Assembly (NCBI GenBank): GCA_025463615.1
Contig: JAODAU010000410.1
Span: forward strand, 1 to 8,045
From: Microbacteriaceae bacterium
GTDB lineage: Bacteria > Actinomycetota > Actinomycetes > Actinomycetales > Microbacteriaceae
Length of the DNA: 8,045 nucleotides
Direction of reading: 5' to 3'
In this document: piece after piece, positions 5,584-8,045 of the stretch
Position numbering within the stretch: position 1 is the first letter of the stretch
How the letters are laid out: the number at the start of each line of letters is the position of its first letter
Program-made: the position numbers and the translations under genes
The notes under the pieces: model-generated
The model's input: only the letters and a program-made list of their open reading frames with translations
Told to the model about the DNA's origin: nothing
Databases searched by the model: none

Positions 5584-7191
5584 ATGGCACGCACGGATCG
5601 CAAGGGAGCGGACCCGCTCGACTGGCGCGCACGCTACGAGCGGGAGCGCCCCCGCGGTTCGTCGCTCGAGGTGCCCGCCCCGAAGAAGGGCGAGACGCCC
5701 GTGTACCCGACCGCCTACGTGACCGATCGGCTGCTCGTGTCGACGCTCGGTGACCTCGAGCGGGCACGCGACCTGCTCGGTGAGGCGGCGCGCGAGCACG
5801 GCTGGCGGTTGGAGGTGGACGAGACGTTCCGCGAGCTACGACTGGAGCCGCGACCCGGCGAGCTCGAGGACCGGCGGCGGCGTCATCCGTGGGCCACCGG
5901 CCCGCTCGGCCTGGTGCGGTTCGTGATCGTCGCCGAACGCGGCGCGCAGACCCCCGACGCCTGGGTGGTGCTGCAGGATGCCCGCGCCCGGGCCACCGAG
6001 CAGGGCCTCGAGCTGCGCGGGGTCGGCCTCGACCACATCATGACCATCGACGGCGGCTTCACCTCGAGCCCGTACCACTCGACGCCCTACCACTCCACTC
6101 CCTACCATTCGACGCCCTATCACTCGACGGCCGGCTTCGACCCGTCGAGCGGCGCGACCCCGATGGACGCCTACCTGTTCCAGGGCTCCGGCGGCCGCCA
6201 GCCGATCGCCGTGGTGCTGCCGCAGCCCGTGCGTGTCGAGCAGGAGAACCCCGTGATCGTCGGCACCCTCGACACCGGCATGGGCGGGCATCCGTGGCTC
6301 GCGGGCCTCGCGCCCGCCGCCGTCGGCCTTCCGGCGATCGGGCGCGTTGACGACTCGGACGACCCGGAGCTGCACCCCGACCTGGTCGGGCCGCTCGACG
6401 GGATGACCGACGTGCTGAGCGGGCACGGCACGTTCATCGCGGGGCTGATCCACCAGACCGCGCCGGACGCCGACATCATGCCGTGGCGCGTGGTCGGGCC
6501 CGACGGCACGATCGACGAGTCCGAGGTGTCGGCCGCGCTCGCCGCGATCGTGGACATCGTTGAGCGGGCCGTCGACGCGCCCGGCTCGAACGGAAGCCTG
6601 CCGCTGGACGTGCTCTCGCTGTCGATGGGCTACTACCACGAGACCCCGGAGGACTACCTCATCGACGTCACCCTCGCGGAGCTGCTGTTGAGGCTGCGCC
6701 GGGCCGGCACCGTCGTGGTCTGCTCGGCGGGCAACGACGGCACCAGCCGGCCGATGTTCCCGGCCGCCTTCGGCCCGTGGGACTCGACGCCCGACTCCGA
6801 CGTGCCCTGGGTGGACCAGTCGGATGCCGCCCCGCTCATCTCCGTCGGCGCGCGCAACCCCAACGGCTCGACCGCCCTCTTCAGCAACACCGGCGCGTGG
6901 GTGCAGTGCTACGCGGAGGGCGCGTCGGTGGTGAGCACCGCGCCGGCCAGCCCCGGCGGGTCTCAGCCGATCGCCCGCACCATCGCCTACTCCCGCACCC
7001 GCGAGACGATCGACCCGGACGACTACAGCTCGGGGTTCGCGGTGTGGAGCGGGACATCCTTCGCCGCCCCGGTGATCGCCGGCCGCGTCGCTGCCGCGAT
7101 CGGCCTCGCGGGCGGCACGCCGACCTCCGCCGAGGACCGCGTGAAGCGCGCGATCTCGGCCGCAGCGGGGGTGGTCGCGGACGCCACCTGA
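5584..7191 (+). CDS. S8 family (subtilisin-like) serine protease without signal peptide
   Basis: The 535-residue protein has a complete subtilase catalytic set: D230 in V-G-T-L-D-T-G-M, H281 in G-H-G-T-F-I-A-G, oxyanion N384 in S-A-G-N-D-G, and S492 in S-G-T-S-F-A-A-P. The N-terminus is charged and hydrophilic, with neither signal peptide nor membrane segment, so the enzyme is probably intracellular, unlike most subtilases. Residues 1-40 are basic and probably flexible. Residues 43-157 form an uncharacterised domain of alternating strands and helices that may act as a pro-domain or interaction module. Residues 163-182 are four PYHST repeats, and the catalytic domain runs from about 224 to 530. 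AGGGAG overlaps the preceding stop and lies 5 nt before ATG 5584; the gap to the previous gene is 10 nt. The TPR gene follows after 15 nt in the same frame. Context suggests a regulated protease in a signalling or conflict system rather than a nutritional enzyme. Confidence 0.93.
   Translation: MARTDRKGADPLDWRARYERERPRGSSLEVPAPKKGETPVYPTAYVTDRLLVSTLGDLERARDLLGEAAREHGWRLEVDETFRELRLEPRPGELEDRRRRHPWATGPLGLVRFVIVAERGAQTPDAWVVLQDARARATEQGLELRGVGLDHIMTIDGGFTSSPYHSTPYHSTPYHSTPYHSTAGFDPSSGATPMDAYLFQGSGGRQPIAVVLPQPVRVEQENPVIVGTLDTGMGGHPWLAGLAPAAVGLPAIGRVDDSDDPELHPDLVGPLDGMTDVLSGHGTFIAGLIHQTAPDADIMPWRVVGPDGTIDESEVSAALAAIVDIVERAVDAPGSNGSLPLDVLSLSMGYYHETPEDYLIDVTLAELLLRLRRAGTVVVCSAGNDGTSRPMFPAAFGPWDSTPDSDVPWVDQSDAAPLISVGARNPNGSTALFSNTGAWVQCYAEGASVVSTAPASPGGSQPIARTIAYSRTRETIDPDDYSSGFAVWSGTSFAAPVIAGRVAAAIGLAGGTPTSAEDRVKRAISAAAGVVADAT
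6070..6129 (+). repeat. four in-frame 15-bp repeats encoding PYHST
   Basis: Residues 163-182 of the S8 protease are PYHST four times without a mismatch. The DNA copies differ at Pro (CCG/CCC), Tyr (TAC/TAT), His (CAC/CAT), Ser (TCG/TCC) and Thr (ACG/ACT), all synonymous. The repeats use several A/T-ending codons that are otherwise scarce in the window. They lie in the linker between the N-terminal region and the catalytic domain. Confidence 0.95.
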
Positions 7192-7194
7192 CGC

Positions 7195-7200
7195 GATACT
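7195..7200 (+). promoter_or_regulatory. -10-like hexamer at leaderless distance from the TPR gene
   Basis: GATACT has the A at position 2 and T at position 6 of TANNNT and ends exactly 6 nt (TGGTGG) before the GTG at 7207. No properly spaced Shine-Dalgarno sequence precedes that GTG. It could give the TPR gene an internal leaderless promoter in addition to operon read-through. No -35 element is evident. Confidence 0.3.
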
Positions 7201-7206
7201 TGGTGG

Positions 7207-8045
7207 GTGCTGTCGGCCGGGACGCTGTACAAGCGCGGTGTCGACCTCGGCAACGCGGGGCGCCACGCTGCCGCGCGCCGAGAGCTGACCGCGGCGCTCG
7301 CGCGGGATCCCGATCCGGACCTGGCCGCCCTCATCGCCGGCGTGCTCGCCTACCTCGAGGCCGAGACGGGCGACCCCGATGCCGGCATCGAGCGGTGCCG
7401 CGCCGCGCTCGCCGACGCGCGCATCGGCGCGCACAGCCGGGCGTTCCTCGCCGGCCAGCTGGGGCTGATCGAGCTGAGGCGCGGCAACTCCGAAGCGGCG
7501 ATGAAGCACCTGTCGACCGCGATCGCGCGCCTCGACGACGACCCGGCACGGCAGGGTCGCGCCCTGCTCAACCGCGGGCTGGTGCACCTCGACCGCAGCG
7601 AGCTCGCGCAGGCCCAGCGTGACTTCGCGCGCGCGGCGGAGGCCTACGAGCGCAGCGGCGAGCCGGTCGAGCAGGCCAAGGCGCTGAACAACCAGGGCTA
7701 CGCGGCCATGCTGGCCGGCGACCTCGTCACGGCCGTGCGGGCCATGGATGCCTCCCGCCCCGTGCTCGCCGCCCTCTCGCCGGTCGCGGCGGCCGTCGGC
7801 GACTCGGACCGCGCCGAGCTCATGCTCTCCGCCGGCATGACGACCGAGGCGGTGCGGCTGCTCCGCGAGGTCGCCCGCATCTACGGATCCCGCCGCCTGC
7901 GCCAGGCGCAGGCCGAGACCGAGCTCGTGCTCGCGCGGGCCCTGGCGCAGGAGTCCTCGCTCGAGGCCGCCGCGATCGCGCGCCGCGCCGCGCGCCGGTT
8001 CCGCACGCGGGGCAGCGAGTCGTGGGCGGTGCGGGCGGATGCCGC
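7207..8045 (+). CDS. TPR-repeat protein, probable N-terminal part of a TPR-CHAT protein (3' partial)
   Basis: The frame runs open to the window end, giving 279 residues. It is almost entirely helical, with tetratricopeptide-type units at about residues 5-37, 42-70, 81-110, 119-152 and 159-190 (for example A-L-L-N-R-G-L-V-H-L, A-L-N-N-Q-G-Y-A-A-M-L-A-G-D). Further helical pairs follow up to the edge. TPR arrays bind peptides or partner proteins; there is no signal peptide, so it acts in the cytoplasm. GTG 7207 is the only sensible start: the in-frame TGA of the protease lies 15 nt upstream and the first TPR begins at once. I infer that the missing C-terminus holds a CHAT (caspase-like) domain, because that combination accompanies sigma factor plus S8 protease clusters in actinobacteria as I know them. 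Nothing inside the window shows the CHAT His-Cys dyad. It could instead be a plain TPR scaffold. Confidence 0.75.
   Translation, partial: MLSAGTLYKRGVDLGNAGRHAAARRELTAALARDPDPDLAALIAGVLAYLEAETGDPDAGIERCRAALADARIGAHSRAFLAGQLGLIELRRGNSEAAMKHLSTAIARLDDDPARQGRALLNRGLVHLDRSELAQAQRDFARAAEAYERSGEPVEQAKALNNQGYAAMLAGDLVTAVRAMDASRPVLAALSPVAAAVGDSDRAELMLSAGMTTEAVRLLREVARIYGSRRLRQAQAETELVLARALAQESSLEAAAIARRAARRFRTRGSESWAVRADA

Noticed and set aside
6070..6129. Microsatellite or CRISPR-like array
   Set aside because: The 15-bp units are contiguous, in frame and synonymous-variant within a protease gene; no spacers are present.
5836..7587. Long - strand open frame antisense to the protease and TPR genes
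   Set aside because: The translation is compositionally skewed (Arg, Gly, Val, His) without recognisable domains, as expected opposite a GC-rich gene.

Overview
The window looks like a high-GC actinobacterium, most likely a member of the Microbacteriaceae. The base composition is strongly GC-rich and codons end mostly in G or C. The first gene encodes an actinobacterial-type DUF916/WxL-interacting surface protein. The words GGATGC and GCATCC recur far more than composition predicts, mostly as the in-frame pairs GAT-GCC and GCA-TCC. I associate that habit with Microbacteriaceae but could not test it here. No IS element, tRNA, rRNA or CRISPR array is visible.

Left half (1-4295), ordinary accessory or housekeeping genes. 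A secreted, membrane-anchored DUF916-type protein enters from the left edge (1-987). It is followed by a short HhH-GPD DNA glycosylase of the AlkA type (1023-1682), a PLP-dependent group II amino acid decarboxylase (1755-3134) and a small VOC/glyoxalase-like protein (3172-3537). All these are on the + strand. An alpha/beta hydrolase with a visible Ser-Asp-His triad (3570-4295) faces them on the - strand. Two short tandem duplications each sit exactly on a stop codon (984-1015 and 3542-3583).

Right half (4457-8045), a tight + strand operon and the most interesting part. In order it holds a possible 17-residue leader ORF, a sigma-70-family (ECF-like) sigma factor, a 151-residue protein with a helical N-terminus and a beta-rich C-terminus, a subtilisin-family (S8) serine protease without a signal peptide, and the start of a TPR-repeat protein cut off by the window edge. 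Genes overlap by 4 nt (ATGA) or lie 10-15 nt apart, so they are probably co-expressed.

The set resembles actinobacterial neighbourhoods in which a sigma factor and an intracellular-looking S8 protease accompany a TPR-CHAT (caspase-like) protein. The CHAT domain itself would lie beyond the window, so that identification is inference. The protease carries four perfect PYHST repeats between an uncharacterised N-terminal domain and the catalytic domain. The repeat copies differ only at synonymous positions. A working model is an intracellular proteolytic signalling or conflict system: the TPR protein senses or scaffolds, the subtilase is activated or acts as effector, and the sigma factor controls expression.

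Three genes (glycosylase, VOC protein, TPR protein) have no convincing Shine-Dalgarno sequence. Each has a -10-like hexamer ending exactly 6 nt before the start codon, which is the geometry of leaderless transcripts common in actinobacteria.
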